Shown: positions 15,922 through 24,974, counted from the stretch's first letter. The stretch: 64,000 nt of DNA from Clostridiales bacterium (GCA_025757645.1 CP107216.1:2077001-2141000); one strand, 5' to 3'. Numbers and translations: made by a program. Notes: generated by a model from the sequence alone, not told the origin.

Positions 15922-18004
15922 TGACACCTTCCTTTCTTTTCGGAAATTCCAGTTTGAAGTTGATGTATTTGCCACCCGTGTCATCCAGGATCACCGCAGC
16001 GTCATAAGCAGCCTGTTTCTTTTCAGACCACATTCCCTTGACATTGGTACGTCCCTTTTTCAGAAGGTCCGCTGCCATCTTCTTTGTCAGCTCTTTCTTG
16101 CGGCTCGTCCAGAAGCGGTCATTTTTCCAGAGCACGAAACCGCAGGACCGATCCGAACACGCAAAGTTCTTCTTGCCCTCATAAACCGGCTGGCCGCAGC
16201 GGGGGCAGGTACCGATCACTTCCTTCTCCGGGGCAAACAGCTTTTTGCCATCCTCGGAAATACAGGAATAGGTGGACACGATCTCCTGGACCATCGTGCG
16301 GATACCGTCCATAAAGGTATCCGGGTCAGCGCCGCCCTTTGCGATCTCCGTCAATTTCTGTTCCCATTCCGCTGTCAGCATGGGAGAGGTCAGCGGCTCC
16401 GGCAGGACCGTGACAAGGTTGATACCGGCTTTCGTGGGGATCAGACTCTTGCCCTTGCGCTCCACAAATCCGGCAGCCACCAGCTTTTCGATGACAGCCG
16501 CCCTGGTCGCAGGCGTGCCAAGACCTTTTCGCTCCGCCTCATCGGGAATATCATCCTTGCCTGCGTTCTCCATAGCGGACAGGAGGGTATCTTCGGAGTA
16601 GGGCTTCGGCGGCTGGGTAAAATGCTCGGTAACAGCAACCTCCGCACCGCCAAAAGTCTGCCCTTTGGTGAAGTCCGGGAGCGTATCGCCGTCCCCATCC
16701 GCAGGCTTTTCTTTTAGGGAGGTACGGAAAATGCGGTCGATCTCCCGCCAGCCTTCGGAGAGGATGCGCTTGCCCTTTGCGGTGAAGGCGTGTTCGCCGC
16801 AGTCAAAAGTTGCCGTGACCGTCTCATACACATACGGCTCCGCCGATGCACACAGCAGCTTGCAGCAGACAAGGAGGAACAAATTGCGCTCGCCCAGAGG
16901 CAGAGCCTTGATATCCGCTTTTTCAATTTCCATTGTGGGAATGATAGCGTGGTGGTCGGATACCTCCTTGTCGGAGATCATGGCCTCCACCAGCGGGAAG
17001 AAGTTGGAGCAGCAGTCAAAGGGCGGCAGCTTTGCCGCCAGGTGGATCACACAGGAGGCCGTTTCCGCCATATCGGAGGTAAGGTATCTGCTGTCAGTAC
17101 GGGGATAGGTCAGCAGCTTCTTTTCGTAGAGGCTTTGCGCGTAGTCAAGGGTCTGCTTCGCCGTGTATCCGAACAGGCGGTTTGCCTCACGCTGCAAAGT
17201 GGTAAGATCATAGAGCTTTGGCGGCTGTTCTTTCTTCTGCTCCTTCGTAACAGAGGTACAGGTGACGGCCGCACCCTTGCACATGGCCGCTGCCTGTTCC
17301 GCCGCTGACGGATCGGTGAACTTCTCCGACACCGCCTCGGCTCCATCCAGCGTCAGGCGCAGCAAATGATATTTTCCCTTGTGAAACAGCGTGATCTTTG
17401 CGTCACGCTCCGCCAGCATTGCCAGCGTGGGTGTTTGCACACGGCCTACATTCAGGGTGCGGTGATAGAGGACGGAGAAAAGGCGCGTGGCATTGATCCC
17501 CACCAGCCAATCCGCTTTCTGGCGGCACAGGGCTGATTGATACAATGCTTCATAATCGGCGCCGGGGCGCAGACCAGAAAAGCCCTCCCGGATGGCGCTG
17601 TCCTCCATGGACGAGATCCAAAGCCGGAGGACCGGCTTGCGGCAGCCGGTCATTTCATACACCAGCCGGAAGATCAGCTCACCTTCACGCCCGGCGTCAC
17701 AGGCATTGACGATGGTATCCACGTCGGGTCGGTTCATTAGGGCGCGTAGATTTTCAAAGGCGTCCTCCTTGCCCGGTGCAAGCACATAACGGAACGGCTC
17801 CGGCAGAATGGGAAGATCGTCATAGCGCCATTTCTTGAAACGCTCGTCATAGCCGCCCGCATCCATCGGGGATACCAGGTGCCCAACGCACCAGGATACA
17901 AGAAGGCCGCTGCCCTCATAAAAGCCATCGGCCCTGGATGAAGCACCCAGGGCCGACGCGATAGATTTTGCCACACTCGGTTTTTCTGCGATAATCAGTT
18001 TCAA
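15908..18004 (-). CDS. topB: DNA topoisomerase III
   Basis: A 698-residue type IA topoisomerase. The TOPRIM domain opens with LIIAEKPSVAKSIA and has NACDAGREGELIFR; the catalytic tyrosine lies in LLTYPRTDSRYL near residue 310; a zinc motif CPRCGQPVYEGKK is near the C-terminus. ICE-borne TopB probably resolves single-strand intermediates in conjugation. The start is TTG at 18004, seven bases after GGGAGG; no suitable ATG exists close by. It heads the operon with the antirestriction genes. Confidence 0.95.
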   Translation of the reverse strand: MKLIIAEKPSVAKSIASALGASSRADGFYEGSGLLVSWCVGHLVSPMDAGGYDERFKKWRYDDLPILPEPFRYVLAPGKEDAFENLRALMNRPDVDTIVNACDAGREGELIFRLVYEMTGCRKPVLRLWISSMEDSAIREGFSGLRPGADYEALYQSALCRQKADWLVGINATRLFSVLYHRTLNVGRVQTPTLAMLAERDAKITLFHKGKYHLLRLTLDGAEAVSEKFTDPSAAEQAAAMCKGAAVTCTSVTKEQKKEQPPKLYDLTTLQREANRLFGYTAKQTLDYAQSLYEKKLLTYPRTDSRYLTSDMAETASCVIHLAAKLPPFDCCSNFFPLVEAMISDKEVSDHHAIIPTMEIEKADIKALPLGERNLFLLVCCKLLCASAEPYVYETVTATFDCGEHAFTAKGKRILSEGWREIDRIFRTSLKEKPADGDGDTLPDFTKGQTFGGAEVAVTEHFTQPPKPYSEDTLLSAMENAGKDDIPDEAERKGLGTPATRAAVIEKLVAAGFVERKGKSLIPTKAGINLVTVLPEPLTSPMLTAEWEQKLTEIAKGGADPDTFMDGIRTMVQEIVSTYSCISEDGKKLFAPEKEVIGTCPRCGQPVYEGKKNFACSDRSCGFVLWKNDRFWTSRKKELTKKMAADLLKKGRTNVKGMWSEKKQAAYDAAVILDDTGGKYINFKLEFPKRKEGVNGRK

Positions 18005-18091
18005 AAGACTACCTCCCAAATTGTGATAGAAATGTTGATTTATCATTGTTGTGCAGTATAATTGTGGATATCAGAGAACGGAGGCGTTATT

Positions 18092-18964
18092 ATGTTTGAA
18101 CGGAAGTATGAAATAGTCCCCAATGCACCAGCGCATACGTCCTGGGATGACTATTCTAAGATAAGTCTCAAAGAATATCGGAATCTTCTTGAAACAGCAT
18201 CAGATGACGAAACTGCATTTCAACATTTTTTTGAGGAAAACCCCTCTTTTGTCCCAGGTGCTTTTGAACTCTTTGGCAGTTCTGGACACTACCCGTATAC
18301 GCAATCTCTGATTACCCAGCCAAAACTTGATGGGGGTATTTTCAATCGCGTTCCAGATTTTATCTGGCTCGCACAAGATAGTTTATCATTTACCCCTGTT
18401 TTGATTGAAATAGAGAAGCCAAACAAGCGGACGTTTACAAATGCAGCGATACAGTCCTCAGATTTTACGCAAGCACTTGGGCAACTGCAAGAATGGATGT
18501 CGTTATTAAGCATACCTGAAAACATTCTGCAGTTTTACCGTTGCTTTGACATTCCTGAATGGATGAAAAAGAAGAAATTCGCCCCGCAATATGGGTTGAT
18601 TTATGGTAGACGAGCTGAGTATGAAAATAATTCAATCTTACTTGGAAAACGGGCGCAGCTTGTTCCACCTAATGTAATGCTTGCGTCATTTGATAGACTA
18701 CAGCCTGACCCCAAAGGACAAGATTTGTTATGTACTTCTTTATCTCACGGTCAGTATACGGTAAAAACAATCCCCCCAACCTTCAGGTACTCACCCATGA
18801 CAGCGGATAATTTATCTGTAGTAAACGGTTTTGATTATGCAATTACGAAAATGAACCATTGTTCTGATGAGCGAAAGAATTTTCTTATAAAACGATATCC
18901 TTATTGGAAGGAATATGGTAGTTTGGACAATAAAGGGGTTATGAATAGCTCCGATTGCGAATAA
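18092..18964 (+). CDS. Shedu-like (DUF4263) nuclease, candidate anti-phage protein
   Basis: A 290-residue protein, AT-rich and opposite in strand to the backbone. The C-terminal two thirds match the Shedu/DUF4263 pattern: RVPDFIWLAQD, then TPVLIEIEKPNKR (a PD-(D/E)xK-type core with D and E-x-K), then QALGQLQEWMSLL. Shedu proteins are single-gene anti-phage nucleases. The ATG at 18092 follows GGAGG by seven bases. It is a solitary cargo gene between topB and CD1107 with its own terminator. The activity is inferred from motifs only. Confidence 0.75.
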   Translation: MFERKYEIVPNAPAHTSWDDYSKISLKEYRNLLETASDDETAFQHFFEENPSFVPGAFELFGSSGHYPYTQSLITQPKLDGGIFNRVPDFIWLAQDSLSFTPVLIEIEKPNKRTFTNAAIQSSDFTQALGQLQEWMSLLSIPENILQFYRCFDIPEWMKKKKFAPQYGLIYGRRAEYENNSILLGKRAQLVPPNVMLASFDRLQPDPKGQDLLCTSLSHGQYTVKTIPPTFRYSPMTADNLSVVNGFDYAITKMNHCSDERKNFLIKRYPYWKEYGSLDNKGVMNSSDCE

Positions 18965-19003
18965 ATAGTTGGCACCATATATTTTGTGGTGCCAACTATT
19001 TTT
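18965..19003 (+). terminator. Terminator after the Shedu-like gene
   Basis: A 13-bp stem (ATAGTTGGCACCA with TGGTGCCAACTAT) followed by five T residues immediately after the stop codon. Confidence 0.88.
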
Positions 19004-19007
19004 AACT

Positions 19008-20048
19008 TTAAACTATATCGTCCTCATTGACCATTTCTTCATCCTCAAAATCGTAATCGTCGGGATCGGCGCTGACCTTCATGCCCTGCTTCGGCTTGAT
19101 GAATTTCACATAAGCGAAGGCCCCACCGCCTGCCAGCGCCAGCAGCAGGACAATGACCAGCAGACCGCCGCTGCTCTTTTTCTCCGGCTGCTCTGCTTCA
19201 GGCTCCGGCTCTGCCACTACCTCCTTGCCGCTGCACTCGGAGAGGTTATTCTTGCAGACAGGGCAATTCGTATTTACCGCGCCAGCCGCACACTTTTCCT
19301 TGCAATTGCAGACGGCGGGTACCTCCGCCGCAGGCGCATCGTCGCCCATGAGCGTCAGAAGGTCGGCTTCGTCCACCTGGTTCAGAAAATGCACGGTTTC
19401 CTCGCCCTCGTCGTCACGGTCAATAATGAGATAGAACACGTTGCCGTTTCTCGTTTCCACAGTGATAAACTGCTTGCCGCTCCGGGTACTGCTGCCGATA
19501 TCGTCGATCAGCGAAAGGTTCCCGTCCGGCGTCAGGGCGGCATCGCCGCTGCCGCCCATAAGCTGCTCAAACAGCTCGCTCAATTTGTCGGGATCAATGG
19601 ACAGAGATAGGCCGCCGTCAGCCTCGCCGCCCGTATCGCTGAGCGTCATATAGCCGGAATAGACGTAGCCGATCTTTTCCGGCAGCCGGACCATATACCA
19701 GTCGCCATCCGTGCCCACGACCTCTACCACCGTTCCGTTCGGGAGCTGCGCGAAAGCGTAGTTATCCAGCCCAGCGCCCGTGCGGACATTCAGCTTGCCA
19801 CCATTGGTGGTGACGGTGCCGGTCTTACCGGATTTCTCTGCGCCGCCCAGCACAGAGCCAAACAGCGTGGAGATTAGTTCGGAAAGATCGTCCCCGGTGA
19901 TATCCGCGCTGTCAGTCGGTTCCGTCTGTGCCTCAGAGGTAGGCACTGTATCCTCGCTGCTTGCAAAAGCGACCGTGGAAAAGGCCGTCATGCAGAGCAT
20001 AACGGCCAGCAGCACCGCAAGTGTGCGGATCGTGTGCTTATTCTTCAT
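19008..20048 (-). CDS. CD1107-family mobile element protein with SH3 domain
   Basis: A 346-residue surface-anchored protein. It has a signal peptide (TLAVLLAVMLCMTAFSTVAFA), an SH3b-type domain at about residues 75-135 (LNVRTGAGLDNYAFAQLPNG), a DUF4366-like region, cysteine-rich CNCKEKCAAGAVN, a transmembrane helix near residue 305 and an acidic cytoplasmic tail. It is a conserved part of this T4SS type and may help contact the cell wall. It overlaps the DUF4315 gene by 11 bases. Confidence 0.85.
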   Translation of the reverse strand: MKNKHTIRTLAVLLAVMLCMTAFSTVAFASSEDTVPTSEAQTEPTDSADITGDDLSELISTLFGSVLGGAEKSGKTGTVTTNGGKLNVRTGAGLDNYAFAQLPNGTVVEVVGTDGDWYMVRLPEKIGYVYSGYMTLSDTGGEADGGLSLSIDPDKLSELFEQLMGGSGDAALTPDGNLSLIDDIGSSTRSGKQFITVETRNGNVFYLIIDRDDEGEETVHFLNQVDEADLLTLMGDDAPAAEVPAVCNCKEKCAAGAVNTNCPVCKNNLSECSGKEVVAEPEPEAEQPEKKSSGGLLVIVLLLALAGGGAFAYVKFIKPKQGMKVSADPDDYDFEDEEMVNEDDIV

Positions 20049-20313
20049 CGTCGGTGCCCTCCATCATGTCGGAATCAGCGGCGGCCTCCATTTCCATCAT
20101 TCCTTCCGGCAGGGAGATCATGCCGCTGGCGTAGGCACGCAGGAAGGCGGTCAGTTCCTTGTTGTCCATGTGGACAGCCTTTACCATACGGACGATCTCC
20201 AGATTTTCTTCCTCCGCAAGCTGCGCCTCCAGCGCACGAAGGCGTTTCTGCTGCTCCGTGATCTTCTCCCGGACCTTCTCAATATCACGACGGATCTTCT
20301 CAGTAGTTGCCAT
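20038..20313 (-). CDS. DUF4315 family protein
   Basis: A 91-residue coiled-coil protein: IRRDIEKVREKITEQQKRLR, then an acidic tail. This small family accompanies CD1107 in clostridial conjugative elements; its role is unknown. The ATG at 20313 has AAAGGAG upstream. Confidence 0.8.
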   Translation of the reverse strand: MATTEKIRRDIEKVREKITEQQKRLRALEAQLAEEENLEIVRMVKAVHMDNKELTAFLRAYASGMISLPEGMMEMEAAADSDMMEGTDDEE

Positions 20314-20315
20314 AG

Positions 20316-21062
20316 TCAAATAAACTCCTTTCCAAATCGTTCTCTCCATGAATAGTTGCGTCCAAGCCCCTGAACGGTTTTCAGGTTGGCCCGTGCGTTA
20401 TCCTCCAATGCCAGCGCACGCCGGAACAAATCCGGGTAATGCTCCCGCAGATCGATGATCTCCTCCGCCCGCATGCTGGGGCAGAAAAAACAGGAGGACT
20501 TTCCCGGCTGCGGCAGGCCAGCCGCCTCGATTGCCCGGATACACGCCTCCCGGTCCCAGCCCCATTCCATCAGGGGATACCATTTGCTGTACTTCGGGTC
20601 TGCCAGATCACGCAGAAGGACCTTATCGCTGCGGTAGTGCTCGCCAGCGTCATAGCCGATGAACTTGACCACCTTTTTCCCGCTGACCCAGACCTTGCGG
20701 CATGGAGGATAGTTGTTGCAGAACTTTTCCTGCGGCCCGATCTTGTGTTTCAGAGAACACCGCTTGAAGCCGTAGGCGATAGAGGGCAGCGTGCCGCTTT
20801 TCAGACATTCATCCTCCAAGGTCAGCCTCCTGCCGTCCTTCGTGGTCTTATAGACCCGTGTGATCTCCGGCATACCGTGATCCTTCAACCAGCGATCCAT
20901 GATATCCAGATAGGCGTAGGTATGGGGATGCTCGCCGCCCGTATCTGCAAACAGGATCAGGTCAACGGGGATACGGTGCTGGTGCAGCCCAACAAGAAGG
21001 GCGGTGCTGTTCGCACCGCCGCCATAGGAAACAATATTGATATGCTCACCTCCATCAATCAT
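20316..21062 (-). CDS. PAPS-reductase-like PP-loop protein
   Basis: A protein of about 248 residues in the PAPS reductase / PP-loop ATP-pyrophosphatase superfamily. The P-loop is SYGGGANSTALL, followed by LILFADTGGEHPHTY, a CSLKHKIGPQ segment and a late SSCFFCPSM cysteine motif. Relatives in elements of this type are often called phosphoadenosine phosphosulfate reductase, but real sulfate assimilation is unlikely here. A role in nucleotide or DNA modification next to a methyltransferase is speculation. The ATG at 21062 overlaps the preceding stop by eight bases. A GGAGGTGA lies inside the first codons, so a later non-ATG start is possible. Confidence 0.8.
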   Translation of the reverse strand: MIDGGEHINIVSYGGGANSTALLVGLHQHRIPVDLILFADTGGEHPHTYAYLDIMDRWLKDHGMPEITRVYKTTKDGRRLTLEDECLKSGTLPSIAYGFKRCSLKHKIGPQEKFCNNYPPCRKVWVSGKKVVKFIGYDAGEHYRSDKVLLRDLADPKYSKWYPLMEWGWDREACIRAIEAAGLPQPGKSSCFFCPSMRAEEIIDLREHYPDLFRRALALEDNARANLKTVQGLGRNYSWRERFGKEFI

Positions 21063-22965
21063 ACGGCGGTCTGCCGTAGGCGTAAAAGTGCTGTTGCCAG
21101 TAGCTTGTATTGAGCCTTGCGTACTGGATCGGGTCGCCGCAATGCAGAAACATGGGGTTACCCGCCTCATCCAGTCCCACATAGAAGCCGACATGGGAGA
21201 TGCCTGCGGTATCATAGGTCCCAACGAAAAACACCAGGTCGCCCGGCTGCGGATCGGATACCCGCGTGGAAATATTGTATAGGCCCTGGGCGCCCAGCCG
21301 CCCGGTATTGCATAGACCGCTGTTGGTCAGAACATAGCTGACAAAGCCGCTGCAATCAAACGAGGTGGAAGGGCTGCTGCCGCCCCAGACGTAGGGATAT
21401 CCCAGGTACTTTTCCGCCTCTGTAATAAGCGCCGCAAAGCGTTCATCAGACAGGTATTCCGCAGGGATTTCATAGTCCTCCGGCGGGTTTGTGATGTACT
21501 TACCCACATACCCGGAGGATGGGAACAGGTCAGAGCGGTTTCCCAGCGTGGACATATACACGGCGTACATGGAAAGCGTTTCCTGATCCATGATGTAAAC
21601 GGGAACATGGCTCAAATCGAAGTTTTCAAGCTCTACGGTGCAGATATACCAGGTGTATGGGACTTCTACCTCATACTCGTTGCCCTCGCTGTCCGTTCTC
21701 GTCTCCGTGCGGTAGCGGGTTTCCGTGGTGACCGTCTCGGTAAGAATATATTGCTTGTCGAACAGCATTTGAAGATCATCCTGTACCTGGTCAATGGTGA
21801 ACTGGCCCTCATGGAGCGCCGACAGAATGGACAGCAGCACATAGGGATCGTGCTTGATCTCGTCCAGAGTAAAATGGTACTCGTCATAGTCGTGGGTCTG
21901 CTCATAGGTGTCCAGATATTCCCGCAATTCATCCTCCATCGCGCAGTAGGCGGCCTCTGCCGCCAGCAGGTCAGAATCCTCGGAGAGATAGGAGGACGCA
22001 ACAATGTTGGACACACCTCCGCCGAAGATAGAGGAACAGGATTGCAGCAGCCCCAGCAGCATGACCAGCAGCAGACCGATCCCGCCCACAAGCAGAAATG
22101 CCTTTTTGTGTTTAGAAACGAACTCTCCAGCCTTCTTTGCCGCGTCCGCGCTTTTCTTCGCGCCCTTCGATGCTACCTGCGCCGCTGCCGCTGCGTCCCC
22201 AGCACGAAGCGCCGCCCGGTATGCGGCGGCATACTGCTTTTGCAGCTTCTTTTTCTGCCACATCCGGGAGATGGGATTGCTGTCTGCAAGCTGCGGATTC
22301 TCCCGCAAAGCCTTTTGGTACAGCGCATCCGCGTTGGCCTGAACCGCCGCCTGCTCCGCGTGGGATACCTCCCGCCAGGGTTTCAGCTTGCGGTCCGCCT
22401 GCCAGTTATGGAGCTTGCGGTTTCCGTAGCGGACAGCCTTTTCCATGCCGCGCTCCGTCAGGTGTCCCGCCTCCACGCCGACATTTTCCTGCTCCACCTC
22501 ATGCACCTTCGCATGGGCGGCGTGGCCGATCTCCTGCAGCGGCCGTGCCAGCGGATTTACCGGCTGATGAAATGAGGGCTGCTTTTCGGGAATGGCGGCT
22601 CTTGCCGCGTCCAGCTTATCCGCCGCCTTGTCGGACTTGCGGATCGCCTTTTGCAGCTCCGGCGCAGCGCGTTCCTCGTCTGTAAACTGCAAACGGGAGG
22701 ATGGGCAATCGCTGGCCGCCGTACCCTCCCGGTAGGACCTGCGTCGTTTCCGGCGCTTTTTCTTTTCGCTTTTGTGGATACGCCGATCATCTAATCGCTC
22801 CGCCGCGCTGTGAACAAACGCCGTGGAATCGCCGGAGGGGGAATAGTCCTGCTCCGGCGCACGGTCTGAAACATGGCTCGCCTCGCCTGTGACCATGTTG
22901 ACGGAAATGGCTCCGTCGCGGGTCATCTTCTGCGCCTCCTTCTCGGCGGCCTTCCATTCCTTCAT
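21055..22965 (-). CDS. CD1108-family T4SS protein with NlpC/P60 peptidase
   Basis: A 636-residue protein. Residues 1-270 are basic, helical and cytoplasmic; one transmembrane helix near residue 300 (FLLVGGIGLLLVMLLGLLQS) is followed by an extracellular region. The last 130 residues are an NlpC/P60 domain with catalytic Cys in TSFDCSGFVSYV and His in GISHVGFYVG. It should cut peptidoglycan so the conjugation machine can cross the wall, like VirB1/Tn916 ORF14. The start ATGA overlaps the methyltransferase stop. Confidence 0.9.
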   Translation of the reverse strand: MKEWKAAEKEAQKMTRDGAISVNMVTGEASHVSDRAPEQDYSPSGDSTAFVHSAAERLDDRRIHKSEKKKRRKRRRSYREGTAASDCPSSRLQFTDEERAAPELQKAIRKSDKAADKLDAARAAIPEKQPSFHQPVNPLARPLQEIGHAAHAKVHEVEQENVGVEAGHLTERGMEKAVRYGNRKLHNWQADRKLKPWREVSHAEQAAVQANADALYQKALRENPQLADSNPISRMWQKKKLQKQYAAAYRAALRAGDAAAAAQVASKGAKKSADAAKKAGEFVSKHKKAFLLVGGIGLLLVMLLGLLQSCSSIFGGGVSNIVASSYLSEDSDLLAAEAAYCAMEDELREYLDTYEQTHDYDEYHFTLDEIKHDPYVLLSILSALHEGQFTIDQVQDDLQMLFDKQYILTETVTTETRYRTETRTDSEGNEYEVEVPYTWYICTVELENFDLSHVPVYIMDQETLSMYAVYMSTLGNRSDLFPSSGYVGKYITNPPEDYEIPAEYLSDERFAALITEAEKYLGYPYVWGGSSPSTSFDCSGFVSYVLTNSGLCNTGRLGAQGLYNISTRVSDPQPGDLVFFVGTYDTAGISHVGFYVGLDEAGNPMFLHCGDPIQYARLNTSYWQQHFYAYGRPPYD

Positions 22966-23987
22966 GCGTCACCACCTGCCTTTCCGTAGGGGCAAATGCT
23001 CACGCACTCGCCCGTCTCGATCATAGAGATATATTTGAAAATGGGGTATGCCTGTGGCGGGCAGACCGCGTTGCCCAGGGTTTTCAGCCGTAGGGCGCGG
23101 TCTGCGGTGTTCTCGGTGATACGGGGGACTCCCTCCGGCTCAGCGGCCCAGAGGATACGTCCGTCCATTTCCGGGGGAAGCCCATGAGCCATTCCACCCA
23201 ATCCGGGTTCAGCGCCGCCGTCTCGGATATCGGCCGCTCCTGCCGGATCACCTGGGATGACAGGTTGGCAGACGGAGCGCTGTTGCGAAACGCCGCCGGT
23301 TTCAGCGTGGAGCGGTAGCCCTCCGATGCTGCCGGGGTCAGATAGAATACCGCCGCCGACAGGCTGAGGCTCCAGATCGCGCCGTTCTTGTTCACCTTGC
23401 GGAATATTCCGTTGTCGGAGAGGTACACATCCAGGTTGGCCGCGTCCCTGCAGGTGTTCTTGTCGGAGGCAAGGGGTGTGGGAAACATCAGCCGCGACGA
23501 TAAAAGTTCGCTGGCGCTCATGCCATGCGCCGACGCCGCAAGCCGGAAATACGAATGGGAGAACAGCGTATCCCGCTTTTGCCAGGTCAAAGATCGTTTT
23601 GTCGAGCCCCATATTGATGAAGCCAGCAACATTTTCCCCAAGCACCCAACGGGGCCGCAGCTCGGTAATAACGCGGCACATTTCCGGCCACAGGTAGCGT
23701 TCATCCGCAAAGCCCCTTCGCTGCCCTGCGGTGGAGAAGGGCTGACAGGGAAAGCCGCCTGAGATGACGGTAACTGTTTCAAGTCCTGTTTTTTCAAAAA
23801 ACGCCTCCTTCGTAAAAGTAGTAATATCCCGGAATCTCGGCACATCCGGCCAGTGCTTTTCCAGAACGGAATAGGGATAGTCTGCCCACTCGCATTGACA
23901 GACGGTGCGGAAACCCGCCGCCTCCGCCGCCAGATCAAGCCCACCGATGCCGGAAAACAGGCTTACATGGGTCAGCTGATTTGCTAT
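22962..23987 (-). CDS. DNA cytosine-5 methyltransferase
   Basis: About 341 residues with motif I SLFSGIGGLDLAAEAAGF, motif IV GGFPCQPFSTAG (catalytic Cys), motif VI ENVAGF, motif VIII HERQRTF and motif X RLKTLGNAVCPPQAYPIF. It may protect ICE DNA from restriction. The reading frame has no ATG, GTG or TTG before motif I. AGGAGGTG is followed eight bases later by ATA (23987), taken here as the tentative start; CTG at 23975 is an alternative. The variable region between motifs VIII and X is open in a second frame that also resembles methyltransferase sequence (see findings). The start codon may have mutated. Confidence 0.85.
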   Translation of the reverse strand: MANQLTHVSLFSGIGGLDLAAEAAGFRTVCQCEWADYPYSVLEKHWPDVPRFRDITTFTKEAFFEKTGLETVTVISGGFPCQPFSTAGQRRGFADERYLWPEMCRVITELRPRWVLGENVAGFINMGLDKTIFDLAKAGYAVLPFVFPACGVGAWHERQRTFIVAADVSHTPCLRQEHLQGRGQPGCVPLRQRNIPQGEQERRDLEPQPVGGGILSDPGSIGGLPLHAETGGVSQQRSVCQPVIPGDPAGAADIRDGGAEPGLGGMAHGLPPEMDGRILWAAEPEGVPRITENTADRALRLKTLGNAVCPPQAYPIFKYISMIETGECVSICPYGKAGGDA

Positions 23988-24018
23988 TTTGTATTCACCT
24001 CCTGATTTTGGGCATAGA

Positions 24019-24048
24019 AAAACCTCGCTTCGGTTGAAGCGAGGTTTT
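24019..24048. terminator. Bidirectional terminator-like hairpin
   Basis: A perfect 12-bp stem (AAAACCTCGCTT with AAGCGAGGTTTT) and six-base loop directly after the stop of the membrane-protein cargo gene, ahead of the methyltransferase. Confidence 0.8.
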
Positions 24049-24050
24049 CT

Positions 24051-24815
24051 TCATCGTGAATATAACTTTGAAATTGGTAATGCAGCACATTCTTCTTTAT
24101 CGAAATACAAGTACAAGAATTGATGGTACTTTTTCTGATAAATGTCCTCAAACTCAAATTTCAAAATAGAATGATATTTCTGAGTTACCTTGGAAAAATC
24201 AAAAACGAGGTTGAACTCCCCAGCGTTCGCACACAAATTGTACTGCGGAGATATAAGCCAGCCACTTTCATTTTTTACAGGTTCGGCATCGACACCGGTT
24301 TCCTCATAGTATGTATAGCCCTTATAATCAATCTTATCGTAAAAATCATCAATGGGCGTTGTAGCTATTTCATCAAGAGATGCCAGCCCCTTAACACTTT
24401 TTAGATCGTAAAGGTACACACATACCTGAAATGCTGTTGATAATCCCTTGTTTGTTACCTTGATATTAGCACTCTTCCTAAATCCATCTGGCTCCGTTTT
24501 TCCTGGTGTTCTAAGAATAATATATCCGTCATTGTAGATTCGGCCATCTGTGTCATTAAATATTCGGAATACTTTATTCTGGGCGTTGTTGTCAAGTGTT
24601 GAATATGCGTCAACATCCAAACAAGGAACAACACTTAACTCTTGCTGCTTTTTCAAACACCACACAGATAAAAACAAGCCTCCAACCACACCGACAAACC
24701 CCAACCAGTCCCATCCTCCTGTTGGAAATGAGTAATTAAACCACATCGGAAGAAGTACAAACCACAGATATGTTCCAAAGACAAAAGCAACCATGTATCC
24801 TACATATTTCTTCAA
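24051..24815 (-). CDS. AT-rich membrane protein of unknown function
   Basis: A 254-residue protein with two N-terminal transmembrane helices (about residues 5-27 and 35-55), then a soluble domain of about 195 residues with alternating beta-rich segments. I recognise no family. Base composition is far more AT-rich than the neighbouring transfer genes, and it sits between the methyltransferase and a conserved ICE gene with its own terminator. That position suits cargo, perhaps defence-related, but nothing in the sequence proves it. Confidence 0.6.
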   Translation of the reverse strand: MKKYVGYMVAFVFGTYLWFVLLPMWFNYSFPTGGWDWLGFVGVVGGLFLSVWCLKKQQELSVVPCLDVDAYSTLDNNAQNKVFRIFNDTDGRIYNDGYIILRTPGKTEPDGFRKSANIKVTNKGLSTAFQVCVYLYDLKSVKGLASLDEIATTPIDDFYDKIDYKGYTYYEETGVDAEPVKNESGWLISPQYNLCANAGEFNLVFDFSKVTQKYHSILKFEFEDIYQKKYHQFLYLYFDKEECAALPISKLYSR

Positions 24816-24974
24816 TATACATACCTCCTCACTATGAACGCCAACATTATAGCATACATATTCCCGATAAGGTAGAAGAAATATTTATTGTGACTAAGCG
24901 TATTATACTGAAATTGCCTTATTTACTGTTTTTTGCGGCTCTTTTTACCATGGCATTGTGTAACTAGGGTCAGT

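Noticed and set aside
23084..23944. Second-frame methyltransferase ORF as a separate gene
   Set aside because: Its N-terminal half is clearly an out-of-frame shadow of motifs I-VIII; only the middle part is interesting, so it is reported as a finding.
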